Shown here: positions 34,485 through 43,122 of the stretch, piece by piece
How positions within the stretch are numbered: position 1 is the first letter of the stretch
How the letters are laid out: the number at the start of each line of letters is the position of its first letter
DNA from: Thermostichus sp047462415
GTDB lineage: Bacteria > Cyanobacteriota > Cyanobacteriia > Thermostichales > Thermostichaceae
Assembly (NCBI RefSeq): GCF_047462415.1
Contig: NZ_JANSJE010000015.1
Coordinates: 1-64,000 of the forward strand
DNA: 64,000 nucleotides
Reading direction: 5' to 3'
Position numbers and translations under genes: made by a program
Notes under the pieces: model-generated
Seen by the model: only the letters and a program-made list of their open reading frames with translations
The model's database searches: none
What the model was told of the DNA's origin: nothing

Positions 34485-35342
34485 CTAGGGGCTAGTCTCC
34501 TGGTTCTCAACAGCCTGGGGCTGGTTTCTTTGGGCGTAGAGCTGCGCCTGTTGCCGGATTTCCTCCCGCACCTTGGGCGGGGCCAGGCGGGCCGCTTGCT
34601 CAAACAGATCAGGGGCTTGTGCCCGTAGGTCGGCATCGGCAGCAGAGCTGAGGGCTATTGCCTTGCCCAATACCGGGGCAAAATCGCTGGGATCCGCTGC
34701 AATCATCTCATCATAAAGGGCCACCGCTTTTCCCGTCTGGTTGTTGCGGGCGTAGATAAAAGCTAAGCGCAGGCGGACATCGTTATCTTCCGGTACTTCC
34801 TTCAGATAGTTCTCCAGCAGGTCAATGGCTTCAGAAGTGCGGCCCAGAACTAGTTGAACATCGGCCAGCTCCTGCAGAACTTGGCCATCTTTGGGATCCT
34901 TTTTGTAGAGAGCTTGAAGCTGCTCCAGCGCTCCTTCCAGATCTCCTGTCTCCCGCTGAATTTGAGCCAAAAAAGCTCGCAGTTGCCGATTTTCCGGCTC
35001 CAGTTCTACCAGCTTCTTCAGCGGCTCAATGGCCCCTTGCGGCTCGTTGAGCTGCAGTTGCGTGTCAATTAACCCCCGCAGGGCAATGGGGTTATCCGGC
35101 TCCCGTTCCAGCACGGCCCGGTAGCCGTCCGCCTGGGCCCGCAGTTGCTCGGTAACCAAATTGGCGGTGTCTGCCGAGTCAGAAGGCCCCAGTGCCTGCA
35201 GTATCGGGCCAAAGGAGAAGCCCAGGAACATGACTGCGCCAAACACCAGCATCAGGGCTTCCAGGAATTTGCGGAGGGGCGATTTGTCAGGTTTGGACTG
35301 AGGCATGAAGGGGCTCGCACCAATCTCTCTGTACTCTATCAT
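34485..35342 (-). CDS. Membrane-anchored TPR protein
   Basis: About 285 residues. A basic N-terminus and one membrane segment (FLEALMLVFGAVMFLGFSFG) precede at least five tetratricopeptide repeats (about residues 80-270), for example PDNPIALRGLIDTQLQLNEPQ and PKDGQVLQELADVQLVLGRT. Probably a scaffold facing the cytoplasm or stroma side of a membrane. The start at 35342 follows AAGGGGGCCG; an ATG at 35306 (MPQSKPDKSP) is an alternative. Single gene downstream of sir. Confidence 0.88.
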   Translation of the reverse strand: MIEYREIGASPFMPQSKPDKSPLRKFLEALMLVFGAVMFLGFSFGPILQALGPSDSADTANLVTEQLRAQADGYRAVLEREPDNPIALRGLIDTQLQLNEPQGAIEPLKKLVELEPENRQLRAFLAQIQRETGDLEGALEQLQALYKKDPKDGQVLQELADVQLVLGRTSEAIDLLENYLKEVPEDNDVRLRLAFIYARNNQTGKAVALYDEMIAADPSDFAPVLGKAIALSSAADADLRAQAPDLFEQAARLAPPKVREEIRQQAQLYAQRNQPQAVENQETSP

Positions 35343-35444
35343 CGGCCCCCTTGAAAACACAGCAGCCTACTGGCCAGGCCAGCGGCACAAAATTTGCCCT
35401 AACAAAGGGGTGGTGCTAGAACCTCGCCGGCAGCCCCCTTATCT

Positions 35445-37217
35445 TTAAACCTGCTGGAGCTGCTGCACCTGGGCCTGCAGGTAGGGGATCCCCACCCGGT
35501 GGCAATAGTCGCCGAAGCGCTCCTGGGGGTGACGCTCCTGCTTGTAGAGCTGCAGAAGAACTCTCATCAGCGGCACGATCTGGCTAATGTGCACCCGATC
35601 CTGAAACGGCTGGGCCAGGCGATCCCCTTGCGGGCTGGCCCCCAGCCAGATTTGGTAGTGGTCGGGGGCGGATCCCACCAAGCCGAGCTCTGCCAAGTAA
35701 GGCCGGGCACAGCCATTGGGGCAGCCGGTCATGCGCACCAAAAAGGGCGAATCCTGCAGCCCCAGCTCCTGCAACACCTGATCCAACTGGCGAATCAGGG
35801 TGGGCAAAGCTCGCTCTGACTCGGTGATGGCCAAGCCGCAGGTGGGAAGCGCCGGACAGGCCATGGAGAGCCGCACCAGCTCCGGGATCTCCTCTTTGGA
35901 AAGCACCTCATGGGACTTGAGGATCTGGTTGATGGCCTCTCGCTGGTGATCCTCGATGTCAATGAAGATCACGTCCTGCGTAGGAGTCAGCCGCAGGTGT
36001 AGAGAAAATTCCTCTACAATCTTGCGCAGGGCCGTTTTCAACTGCCGCTCCGGCGTATCTTGGATGCGGCCATTTTCAATGGAGAGGCCCAAAAACCAAC
36101 GGCCATCCCCTTGCTCGTGCCAGCCCAGGTAGTCGTCGCTGTTGGGGATACACTTGGGCAAGGGACGAAAACGGGGCAATTTTTCCCCAACATACTCCTC
36201 AACAGCGCGGCGAAACTTGCGGATCCCCCAGTCGCGCACCAGATACTTCAGCCGTGCCTGCTTGCGGTCGTAGCGGTTGCCGTGATCCCGCTGCACCGCC
36301 AAAATCGCCTGGCAAACCCGGTACACCGCTTCCGGCGGGGCAAAGCAGAGCTTCTGGGCCAAAAGGGGTTGGGTCTCCTCCTTGCCGTGGGTGCGCCCCA
36401 TGCCGCCGCCCACCACGATGTTGAAGCCCTTGAGGTTGCCCTTGCGGTCGGTGAGGACGATCAAACCCAGGTCTTGGGAGTACACATCGACGGTGTTCTC
36501 TCCGGCTACGGCGATGGCCGTCTTAAACTTGCGGGGCAGATAGACCGGGCCATAGAGAGGTTCCGGCCCCTCCAGCCTCACGCCGTTGCCCACAAACTGC
36601 TCGGCTTCCCGGACTTCCGGATCCACCGGCGGGATGGGAACCGGCTCCCCATCCACCCACAGCTCGTAGTAGGCAGAAGTCTTTGGAGCCAGGAGATCCG
36701 CCAGCTTGCGGGCATACTCCTGGGCGTAGCGGTAGGCAGGCCGGTTTTTGTAGGGGGCGACTGGTGCCATGACGTTGCGGTTGACATCGCCACAGGCGGC
36801 CAGGGTGGATCCCATCTGCCGGACGATGCTGGCCACCGTGGCCTTGAGATTTTTCTTCAAGATCCCGTGGAGTTGAAAGGTCTGCCGGGTGGTGGCCCGC
36901 AGGGTGCCGTTGCCGTACTCCTCGGCCAGCCGATCCAGGGTCAAGTAGAGCTGCGGCGGCACATGCCCCCCCGGAATACGGGTGCGCAACATCATCTCGT
37001 AGGCCCGCTCCAACCCCTCCTGCTTTCGCTGCTGCCGCAGATCCCGGTCGTCCTGCTGGTAGGCGCCATGAAACTTGAGCACCTGCACCGCCGCTTCGCT
37101 AAAGTGGGTAGTGTCTTGGGCCAGCTCCTGCTGCAAGGGATCCCGCAGGAAATGGCTATCTGCCTTGATCTGCTCCACCTTGGAGCGCTTGGCCTCAGAG
37201 CCGACAAGGGAGCTCAT
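35445..37217 (-). CDS. sir: Ferredoxin-sulfite reductase
   Basis: Six-electron reduction of sulfite to sulfide with siroheme and a [4Fe-4S] cluster, in sulfur assimilation. Cluster ligands lie in MACPALPTCGLA and MTGCPNGCARPY. The duplicated nitrite/sulfite reductase half-domains are visible (LRATTRQTFQLHGILKKNL; IVVGGGMGRTHGKEET). The ATG at 37217 (MSSLVGSEAKRSKVEQIK) follows TGGAGAA and is preferred over one 48 nt upstream. 590 residues, slightly shorter than typical. Confidence 0.95.
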   Translation of the reverse strand: MSSLVGSEAKRSKVEQIKADSHFLRDPLQQELAQDTTHFSEAAVQVLKFHGAYQQDDRDLRQQRKQEGLERAYEMMLRTRIPGGHVPPQLYLTLDRLAEEYGNGTLRATTRQTFQLHGILKKNLKATVASIVRQMGSTLAACGDVNRNVMAPVAPYKNRPAYRYAQEYARKLADLLAPKTSAYYELWVDGEPVPIPPVDPEVREAEQFVGNGVRLEGPEPLYGPVYLPRKFKTAIAVAGENTVDVYSQDLGLIVLTDRKGNLKGFNIVVGGGMGRTHGKEETQPLLAQKLCFAPPEAVYRVCQAILAVQRDHGNRYDRKQARLKYLVRDWGIRKFRRAVEEYVGEKLPRFRPLPKCIPNSDDYLGWHEQGDGRWFLGLSIENGRIQDTPERQLKTALRKIVEEFSLHLRLTPTQDVIFIDIEDHQREAINQILKSHEVLSKEEIPELVRLSMACPALPTCGLAITESERALPTLIRQLDQVLQELGLQDSPFLVRMTGCPNGCARPYLAELGLVGSAPDHYQIWLGASPQGDRLAQPFQDRVHISQIVPLMRVLLQLYKQERHPQERFGDYCHRVGIPYLQAQVQQLQQV

Positions 37218-37313
37218 CTGATTCTCCAGTAATCCGGTCGGAATACCTGTGAAACAGGGTAGCATCTCCCCTGGACTGCGTCCAGTTCTATGGGTTTGAG
37301 GTGGAACAGCCTA

Positions 37314-37446
37314 CCCCCCTCTCCCAGAGGGAGAGGGGACGGGGGTGAGGGTCGTCACTCTGTCTGAGAGAGGGGCCGGGGGTGTTCGCGCTAGCGGCGC
37401 GGAGCGCTTGGGTCGTCACTCAGGGAGAGGGGCCGGGGGTGAGGGG
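37314..37446. repeat. Composite palindromic repeat R4 (inverted)
   Basis: The same plan as R2 and R3 on the minus strand: stem CCCCTCTCCC/GGGAGAGGGG at the left, then CGGGGGTGAGGG units, the inverted core GTTCGCGCTAGCG at 37384-37396, and GGAGCGCTTGGG. It lies between the sir start and the end of the ABC exporter. Confidence 0.85.
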
Positions 37447-37478
37447 TACCAGGGCAGATTGAGAGCTAAGGCAGCGCT

Positions 37479-39473
37479 CTAGCCGGCCAGGGCCAAGCGG
37501 GCGCCGTATTCTGCCGCCGACCAGAGTTTCCAGGCAGAGTTGCCCTGTAGCTCCAAGACCAGGTCGTGGTAGGCCAGGAGAGTGGGGCGGTGGCCGACGC
37601 TGACGTAGATGGTGTTGAGGTGTTGCAGTTGCAGGTAGAGCAGCTTTTCGTTGGCTACATCTAGAGCGCTGGTGGCCTCGTCCAAAATGGCGTAGCGGGG
37701 CTGAGTAATCAAAATGCGGGCAAAGGCCAGGCGCTGCTGTTCCCCCAAAGAGAGGGTGCTGGCCCAATCTTTCTCCACGTCAAAGCCGCCCACCCGCTCC
37801 GGCAAATCGGCTAGGTTCACCTGGGCCAAAACCCGGATGAGATCTGCATCGCTGAGATCCCGGCGACGACCTGGATAGAGGAGTTGATCCCGCAGGGATC
37901 CCAGCAGCATGTAGGGCTTTTGCGGCAGGAAGAGCATCTCGGTGGTGTCGGGGCGGGCGATGGATCCCTGGCCGTTGTTCCACAGGCCGGCAATGGCCCG
38001 CAGTAGGGAGCTCTTGCCGCTGCCGCTGGCCCCCACAATGAGCAGCCGTTGGCCCGCCTCTAAACTCAGAGACAGATCCCGCACCAGGGTTCGTTCCGAG
38101 TTTGGTGTTAGCAAAGTAACCTGCTGCAGCGCCAGTTGGGGAGCGATGCGAGTTTGGATGGTGCTCTCCTGGTCGCGGGTGTGGCGCAGGGCCGGATTCT
38201 CCAACGTTTCGTAAAAGGACCCTAGACGGTTGATCCCGGCGGCAAAGCTGGAGATGCTCTGGATCTGGTTGGCCACAATTGAAAGGGCACTCAGCACCTG
38301 GCTAAAGGCGATGGTGGCTTGGGTAATGGTGCCAAAATCCCGTACGCCGCTAAAGTAAAGGGGGGCCACAATTACGTAGGGCACAATGCGCGTGAAATAG
38401 TTATAGGCATACTGAAAAATGTCAATAATGGCCTGCCAGATGATTAACAAGTCAAAGTTGCGCAGGGCAGCGGCAAAGCGATTCAAGATCTGCCTCAGCT
38501 CTAGGTCTTCTCCCTGGTAAAAGGCGATGGACTCAGCGTTGTCCCGCACGTGGACTAGGCTGTAGCGAAAGTCAGCCTCGTAGCGCAGTTGATCGAAGTT
38601 AATTTTAATCAGCTTGCGACCGGCCAAAATGGCAATGGCGGTGCCGATGGTAGCATAGATAACCAGTCCCACCGCCAAGGGGCGGGAGATGCTGTAGAGA
38701 ATGCCGGTAAAGGCGTAGAGGGTGAGGATCGAGTCGAGAATATCCAGCAAAAAAGAAAGGGTGGTGCCGGTAAAGGAGCGAACGTCTTCGGAGATGCGCT
38801 GGTCGGGGTTATCAATCTCTGTGTTAGCGGCGTTAGAATCCAGCTCGTAGTAGGCCCGCTGCTCGAAGTAGCGATCCAGAAAGTGGTCGGTCAGCCATTC
38901 CCGCCAAAACAGGCCCAGCTTCAGCCGTGTATACCGATAGATCACCAAAATGGGAATGGCCGAGATGATCAACACCCCGTAGATGATTAAAAACTGCCAG
39001 AAGGTGTTCTCTTCTTTTTGCTGTAGGGCGGTGTCGATAAACCGAAAGATAAAGCTGATCATCACGTTTAATCGGTTTACCGTTAAAGATAGAAACAGCA
39101 AAAAGGTCAACAACAGCCATTGCAGCCAGCGCCGCTGAATCTGGCGCCACACCAGCCCAAAGGCCAGGCTGCTCAGAGCCAAGCTGGCTGCGGCCACCCA
39201 CAGCAGCGGCGAGGCCAAGTTTCTCTCCGTTTGCGCCACCAGCCCGGCTGCTACATTGGTAAAAAACTCTGGGAACAGGGCCTGACCAACCAAGGTCACC
39301 CCAATCTCCACAAAGAACATCAAGGCAACCACAAACACCATGGCCGCTGCCAGCAAGCCAAAGAAAATCCAGCCCCCATAGCGCACCCGCGGATAAAAGT
39401 AGGGCTGGGCTACCGTGATAAAGCGGTCCCAAAGTTTGCGGTCGAAATTAAATTGAGCGGCTTGGGATTCCAT
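37479..39473 (-). CDS. ABC exporter, ABC_membrane_2 (SbmA/ABCD-like) type
   Basis: 664 residues, one membrane domain plus one ATPase. The N-terminal half has six or more hydrophobic helices and the motif WREWLTDHFLDRYFEQRAYYEL, followed by NPDQRISEDVRSFT, as in the YddA/SbmA and peroxisomal ABCD families. The ATPase has Walker A GASGSGKSS, signature LSLGEQQRLAFAR, Walker B YAILDEATSALD and VSVGHR. The EAA-like DNPDQR motif separates it from ordinary exporters. Substrate unknown. The start ATG at 39473 (MESQAAQF) is preferred over a TTG. Confidence 0.9.
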   Translation of the reverse strand: MESQAAQFNFDRKLWDRFITVAQPYFYPRVRYGGWIFFGLLAAAMVFVVALMFFVEIGVTLVGQALFPEFFTNVAAGLVAQTERNLASPLLWVAAASLALSSLAFGLVWRQIQRRWLQWLLLTFLLFLSLTVNRLNVMISFIFRFIDTALQQKEENTFWQFLIIYGVLIISAIPILVIYRYTRLKLGLFWREWLTDHFLDRYFEQRAYYELDSNAANTEIDNPDQRISEDVRSFTGTTLSFLLDILDSILTLYAFTGILYSISRPLAVGLVIYATIGTAIAILAGRKLIKINFDQLRYEADFRYSLVHVRDNAESIAFYQGEDLELRQILNRFAAALRNFDLLIIWQAIIDIFQYAYNYFTRIVPYVIVAPLYFSGVRDFGTITQATIAFSQVLSALSIVANQIQSISSFAAGINRLGSFYETLENPALRHTRDQESTIQTRIAPQLALQQVTLLTPNSERTLVRDLSLSLEAGQRLLIVGASGSGKSSLLRAIAGLWNNGQGSIARPDTTEMLFLPQKPYMLLGSLRDQLLYPGRRRDLSDADLIRVLAQVNLADLPERVGGFDVEKDWASTLSLGEQQRLAFARILITQPRYAILDEATSALDVANEKLLYLQLQHLNTIYVSVGHRPTLLAYHDLVLELQGNSAWKLWSAAEYGARLALAG

Positions 39474-39650
39474 GTTTGTGGTCGTGGTCAAGAGCGTGGG
39501 ATCGACATCTTCCAGGCTAGCAGGCCAGGGATCCCTTCTCGGTCCACCAGGAGCAAATCCCTTCGCCTCTGAGGAAGAGCCCCGTTGCTCATGCTGAGCC
39601 AGTGCTGGTAGGGTTTATGTCCAGCCTACTTTTGCCCAAAGCTTCTGTTT

Positions 39651-40844
39651 TCAGTCGGGATCCCCTTGCAGCCGCTTTTGCCACGCCGCTTGGGCCGCCA
39701 GCCACACCGTCTGGACCGGCACGCGGAACTCTTGGGCGCAGGCCACACAGTCGCGGAACTCCGGCTGGGCGTTGACAAGGCGGCCATGGTGATGGGCCAC
39801 CTTGATGTCCACCAGGCCGTAGGGGGTTTCCACCCGCTCGATCCGCCGCTCCAGGACGGTGCGCTGCTGCTGGGAGTGGCGGATGCCCAGGGTGGTGGTT
39901 TCCCGGAAGATGAGCTCCTGGCACTCCGGCACCCGATCCGGCGGGCAGATTACCGTCAACAACACCCCTGGTCGCCCCTGCTTCATGGTGATGGGCTGGG
40001 TAAACACATCCCAGGCGCCAAGGATCAGCAACTGCTCGCAGGTATAGGCAATCACTTGGGGGTTGAGGTCGTCAATCTGAGTTTGCAGCACCGAGACGAT
40101 CTCGGTTGGCTCTTCCCCCTGGGACTGGCCAATCCAAAGACGAAACACGTTGGGAATGGGCAGCTCGCGGCTGCCGGCCCCGCGCCCCACTTTTTCCAGC
40201 CGCAGCGGTGGACAGGGCCCAAACGCTTCTGCCAGCGCCACCGCCAAGGCTGCGCCGGTGGGGGTAACCAGCTCGGCTTCCACGCCGTTGCTAAACACCG
40301 GCACCCGCCCCATCTCCCACAGCTCGATCACCGCCGGCACGGGCACCGCTAGTTGGCCGTGTTCGGTGCTCACCCAGCCGCCGCCAATGGGGTGAGGAGA
40401 GGAGATCACCCGCTCCACCTGCAGCCAATCCAGGCCGATACAGGTGCCGACGATATCCACCAGGGCATCGACGGCCCCTACCTCGTGGAAATGCACTGTT
40501 TCCAGGGGCACCCGATGGACTTTTGCCTCTGCTTGCGCCAGCTTCTCAAAAACTTTGAGGCTGCGGGCCTTGACCGCGGGAGCCAACCGGGATCCGGCAA
40601 TCAAAGCCTGGATTTCCTTCCAAGGGCGGGCGGGCGGGGATCCGTCCAACACTTCTACCACCGCCTGTAGGGCAGGCTGGCCACACCGCTGCACCCGCTT
40701 CGCCTGCAGGCTGTATTCCCCCTCGATGCCCAGCGCCTGGAGCTGCTGCTTGAGATACTCCAAGGGCACCCCACAATCCAGCAGCGCCCCCAGACACATG
40801 TCGCCGGCAATGCCCGCCGCACAGTCGAAGTAAGCTATTCTCAT
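39651..40844 (-). CDS. larC: Nickel-pincer cofactor biosynthesis protein LarC
   Basis: 397 residues of the former DUF111 family. The start MRIAYFDCAAGIAGDMCLGAL, the motif VHFHEVGAVDALVDIVG, ISSPHPIGGGWVSTEHGQLA and PTGAALAVALAEAFG are characteristic, as is the C-terminal TFRETT-like IFRETTTLGIRHS. In lactobacilli LarC inserts nickel into the pincer cofactor of lactate racemase. larB and larE are not seen here. It is a complete single gene, with no frameshift as occurs in some larC genes. Confidence 0.93.
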   Translation of the reverse strand: MRIAYFDCAAGIAGDMCLGALLDCGVPLEYLKQQLQALGIEGEYSLQAKRVQRCGQPALQAVVEVLDGSPPARPWKEIQALIAGSRLAPAVKARSLKVFEKLAQAEAKVHRVPLETVHFHEVGAVDALVDIVGTCIGLDWLQVERVISSPHPIGGGWVSTEHGQLAVPVPAVIELWEMGRVPVFSNGVEAELVTPTGAALAVALAEAFGPCPPLRLEKVGRGAGSRELPIPNVFRLWIGQSQGEEPTEIVSVLQTQIDDLNPQVIAYTCEQLLILGAWDVFTQPITMKQGRPGVLLTVICPPDRVPECQELIFRETTTLGIRHSQQQRTVLERRIERVETPYGLVDIKVAHHHGRLVNAQPEFRDCVACAQEFRVPVQTVWLAAQAAWQKRLQGDPD

Positions 40845-40910
40845 GCCAGAGAACTGGGGGTGACAGCTATTGTAGGCAGCAACTGGCCTGGTCCGGTGAT
40901 AGGAGAGGAA

Positions 40911-41348
40911 TTAGGCTTCCCCAGAGTCTGAAGATTGAGAAGATTGGGCAGCAGATTCCCGCCAGTGTTGGATGACGTTGCCCAAATTGCGCCGAAACTC
41001 TCCAATTCCCAAGAGGGATCCGGGGTTGGGATCCCAGGAAGCCGAGAACACGCCGTAGCTGATGCCCAAAAAGCCAAGGCCAAACAAGGTTAGCGACTCC
41101 ACCAAGGTGAAGTAAGGGGGCAAAGCCACCACATGGTTGGTTAAGAGGTAGTAATTGATGAAAAAGCTGCTCAGGCCCAGCCCAGAGGGGATCCCGGAAA
41201 ACACCAGGATCCGCCGCACCATCCGCCGGCTGACCTCAGGGGGGATCGCAGCAACAGGTTCCTGCTTAGGCGGCTTCTTCTCGACCTCAGCAGAGGTAGA
41301 ACTGGGGCGACGGCGGACGGCTTTGGAATGGCGGCTGGATTTGGCCAC
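40911..41348 (-). CDS. PAM68-family photosystem assembly protein
   Basis: 145 residues. A basic, Lys/Arg-rich N-terminus (MAKSSRHSKAVRRRPSS) precedes two membrane segments (ILVFSGIPSGLGLSSFFINYYLL and TLVESLTLFGLGFLGISYGVFSASW) and the conserved end GSLLGIGEFRRNLGNVIQHWR. PAM68 helps photosystem II assembly in plants and cyanobacteria. Its position 35 nt after rpsO matches the order known in Synechocystis. Confidence 0.9.
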   Translation of the reverse strand: MAKSSRHSKAVRRRPSSTSAEVEKKPPKQEPVAAIPPEVSRRMVRRILVFSGIPSGLGLSSFFINYYLLTNHVVALPPYFTLVESLTLFGLGFLGISYGVFSASWDPNPGSLLGIGEFRRNLGNVIQHWRESAAQSSQSSDSGEA

Positions 41349-41383
41349 AAAGACAGCTCTCCGATAGCGTTTTGGATGGGTAC

Positions 41384-41659
41384 CTACTTTTTCACCCGGA
41401 TGTTCAGCCGTTCGGCCAGCTCCCGGAAGCGGTCAGGAGAATGCTTAGCGATGTAGTTGAGCAGCCGCTTGCGCCGACCGATCATCATCAGCAAGCCGCG
41501 GCGGGAGTTGAAATCTTTCGGGTTTTTCTGGAGGTGCTGCGAGAGTTGGTTGATGCGGCTGGTGAGCAGAGCCACCTGAACATCGGCAGAACCGGTGTCG
41601 GTGTCGTGAAGTCGATAGCTCTCGATGATCTGCTGCTTCTCTTGTTGCAATAAGGCCAT
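41384..41659 (-). CDS. rpsO: 30S ribosomal protein S15
   Basis: 91 residues from the ATG at 41659 (MALLQQEKQQII). The segment ADVQVALLTSRINQLSQHLQ, followed by NPKDFNSRRGLLMMIGRRKRLLNYI, is the family core that binds 16S rRNA helices 20-22. An ATG 30 nt upstream is in frame but would add a tail that homologues lack. It is the first gene of the rpsO-PAM68 pair, divergent from the HEAT-repeat gene. Confidence 0.97.
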   Translation of the reverse strand: MALLQQEKQQIIESYRLHDTDTGSADVQVALLTSRINQLSQHLQKNPKDFNSRRGLLMMIGRRKRLLNYIAKHSPDRFRELAERLNIRVKK

Positions 41660-41752
41660 AAGATCAAAGGACTGGATGCACTGCTTCAAAATAATAACAT
41701 CGACCTTTTGTCCCTTGCTATTGCCGGGGATGATCGTGGAGACAAGGGGATC

Positions 41753-42436
41753 ATGACACCAACCTCTGGAAATCCTCCGGCACTGCCGGCTTTGCTGGAA
41801 CTGCTGAATTCACAAGACCTGGGAGATCGGCTGAGCGCCGTCAACAAGGCCAGAGAACTGCCTGGGCCAGAAGCCTTGACGCTGTTGCAGCAAGCCATAG
41901 CCGACGAGAATGCCCGCGTCCGCTATGCCGCCATCAGCCAGATGGGCACCCTATCTGGTGTCGATCCTGCCCCCCTTTTGCCCATTTTGCAGCGCTCTTT
42001 GCGAGAAGATCCGGAGTTCGATGTGCGGGCTGCTGCTGCCGCTGCCCTGGGGGATCTGAAGCAGCCGCAGGCCCTGGACGATCTTCTGGGGGCTTATCGG
42101 CGGGAAACAGAGTGGCTAGTGCGATTCAGCGTCGTCGCCGCCCTGGGGGAGCTGGGCAACTCTGCCGCCTTCGACACCCTGGTGGAAGCTTTGCAAGCAG
42201 GAGATGATCTGCTGACAACAGCCGCTGCCGCCGCCCTGGGGGATCTGGGGGATCCGCGAGCCATCCCCCATCTAGAGCCCTTCATCGATTCAGACGATTG
42301 GCAGTTGCGCTACCGCGTCTGCATTGCCCTGTCCAAGCTGGGCACCGAAGCCGCCCGCCCCGGCCTAACCCGGCTGGCCCAGGATCCCCAAGAGCAGGTG
42401 GCCGCCCACGCCCGCGCCGCCCTGGAATCCCTGTAG
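41753..42436 (+). CDS. HEAT-repeat protein, NblB / bilin-lyase-like
   Basis: 227 residues of PBS-lyase-type HEAT repeats: ENARVRYAAISQMGTLSG, DPEFDVRAAAAAALGDLK, TEWLVRFSVVAALGELGNS, DDLLTTAAAAALGDLGDP and DWQLRYRVCIALSKLG. The length and repeat number resemble NblB, which detaches bilins during phycobilisome breakdown. It sits convergent to apcD, an allophycocyanin gene, which fits. The ATG at 41753 follows AAGGGG. Other HEAT proteins look similar, so no symbol is given. Confidence 0.85.
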   Translation: MTPTSGNPPALPALLELLNSQDLGDRLSAVNKARELPGPEALTLLQQAIADENARVRYAAISQMGTLSGVDPAPLLPILQRSLREDPEFDVRAAAAAALGDLKQPQALDDLLGAYRRETEWLVRFSVVAALGELGNSAAFDTLVEALQAGDDLLTTAAAAALGDLGDPRAIPHLEPFIDSDDWQLRYRVCIALSKLGTEAARPGLTRLAQDPQEQVAAHARAALESL

Positions 42437-42454
42437 ATCTCCGGCCAACCTGCC

Positions 42455-42940
42455 CTAGCTCATGGCGTTGATGATGTAATCAAAGTAGGGAGCGGCCTCG
42501 GCGGCGGAGTCCGGATCCAACAGGCTGAGGGCTGCTTCCTTCAAAAAGACCATCGCGTCGATCATGCCGGCGATGGGCACGTTGAGGGCGTTGTACATTT
42601 CCCGCACCCCTATCAGGCCGATGGACTCAATCGGCTCTTTGCTGCCGGCAATAATGCCATAGGTCACCAGACGCAGGTACCAGTCGTAATCTCGCAAACA
42701 TTGGTTGTAGCGCTTGTCACCGTAAGCATTGCCGCCGGGTTGCACATATTCCGGCCGCTTGGCAAATAGCCGCTTTTGGGCCTCGTCGATGATGCGCTTT
42801 TTATTTTCTGTTAGCACCTGAGCGATTTGCAGACGCCTCTCGCCCGTAGTCATGTAGTTTCTGATGGCTTCCAGTTCGCTGACTGAGAGGTAACGCAGTT
42901 GGTCATCCGCGGTCTCGATGATCTGGTTGATCACGCTCAC
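42455..42940 (-). CDS. apcD: Allophycocyanin alpha-B (terminal emitter) subunit
   Basis: 161-residue phycobiliprotein. The chromophore-binding Cys81 lies in NQCLRDYDWYLRLVTYG. ApcD-specific wording (MSVINQIIETADDQLRYLS; IGLIGVREMYNALNVPIAG; APYFDYIINAMS) separates it from ApcA and ApcB. It is a low-energy emitter in the phycobilisome core that passes energy to the photosystems. Single gene with about 180 nt upstream for its promoter. Its bilin comes from the pcyA product. Confidence 0.95.
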   Translation of the reverse strand: MSVINQIIETADDQLRYLSVSELEAIRNYMTTGERRLQIAQVLTENKKRIIDEAQKRLFAKRPEYVQPGGNAYGDKRYNQCLRDYDWYLRLVTYGIIAGSKEPIESIGLIGVREMYNALNVPIAGMIDAMVFLKEAALSLLDPDSAAEAAPYFDYIINAMS

Positions 42941-43122
42941 GGTAGGGATTCTCCTGTTTTGTAACGCTCTTTCAATTCACTTAATCAAGCCAGCCCAGCA
43001 ACCCATCCCCCTAGCCAAAGGTTGGCCCAGAAGATGAGAAGACAACTTAGCAAGCTAACTGCTCCCAGTTTAGGATAGGACAGACCTTCCCTCAAGCACC
43101 TGGCCCAGCCGGCAGACTGGCT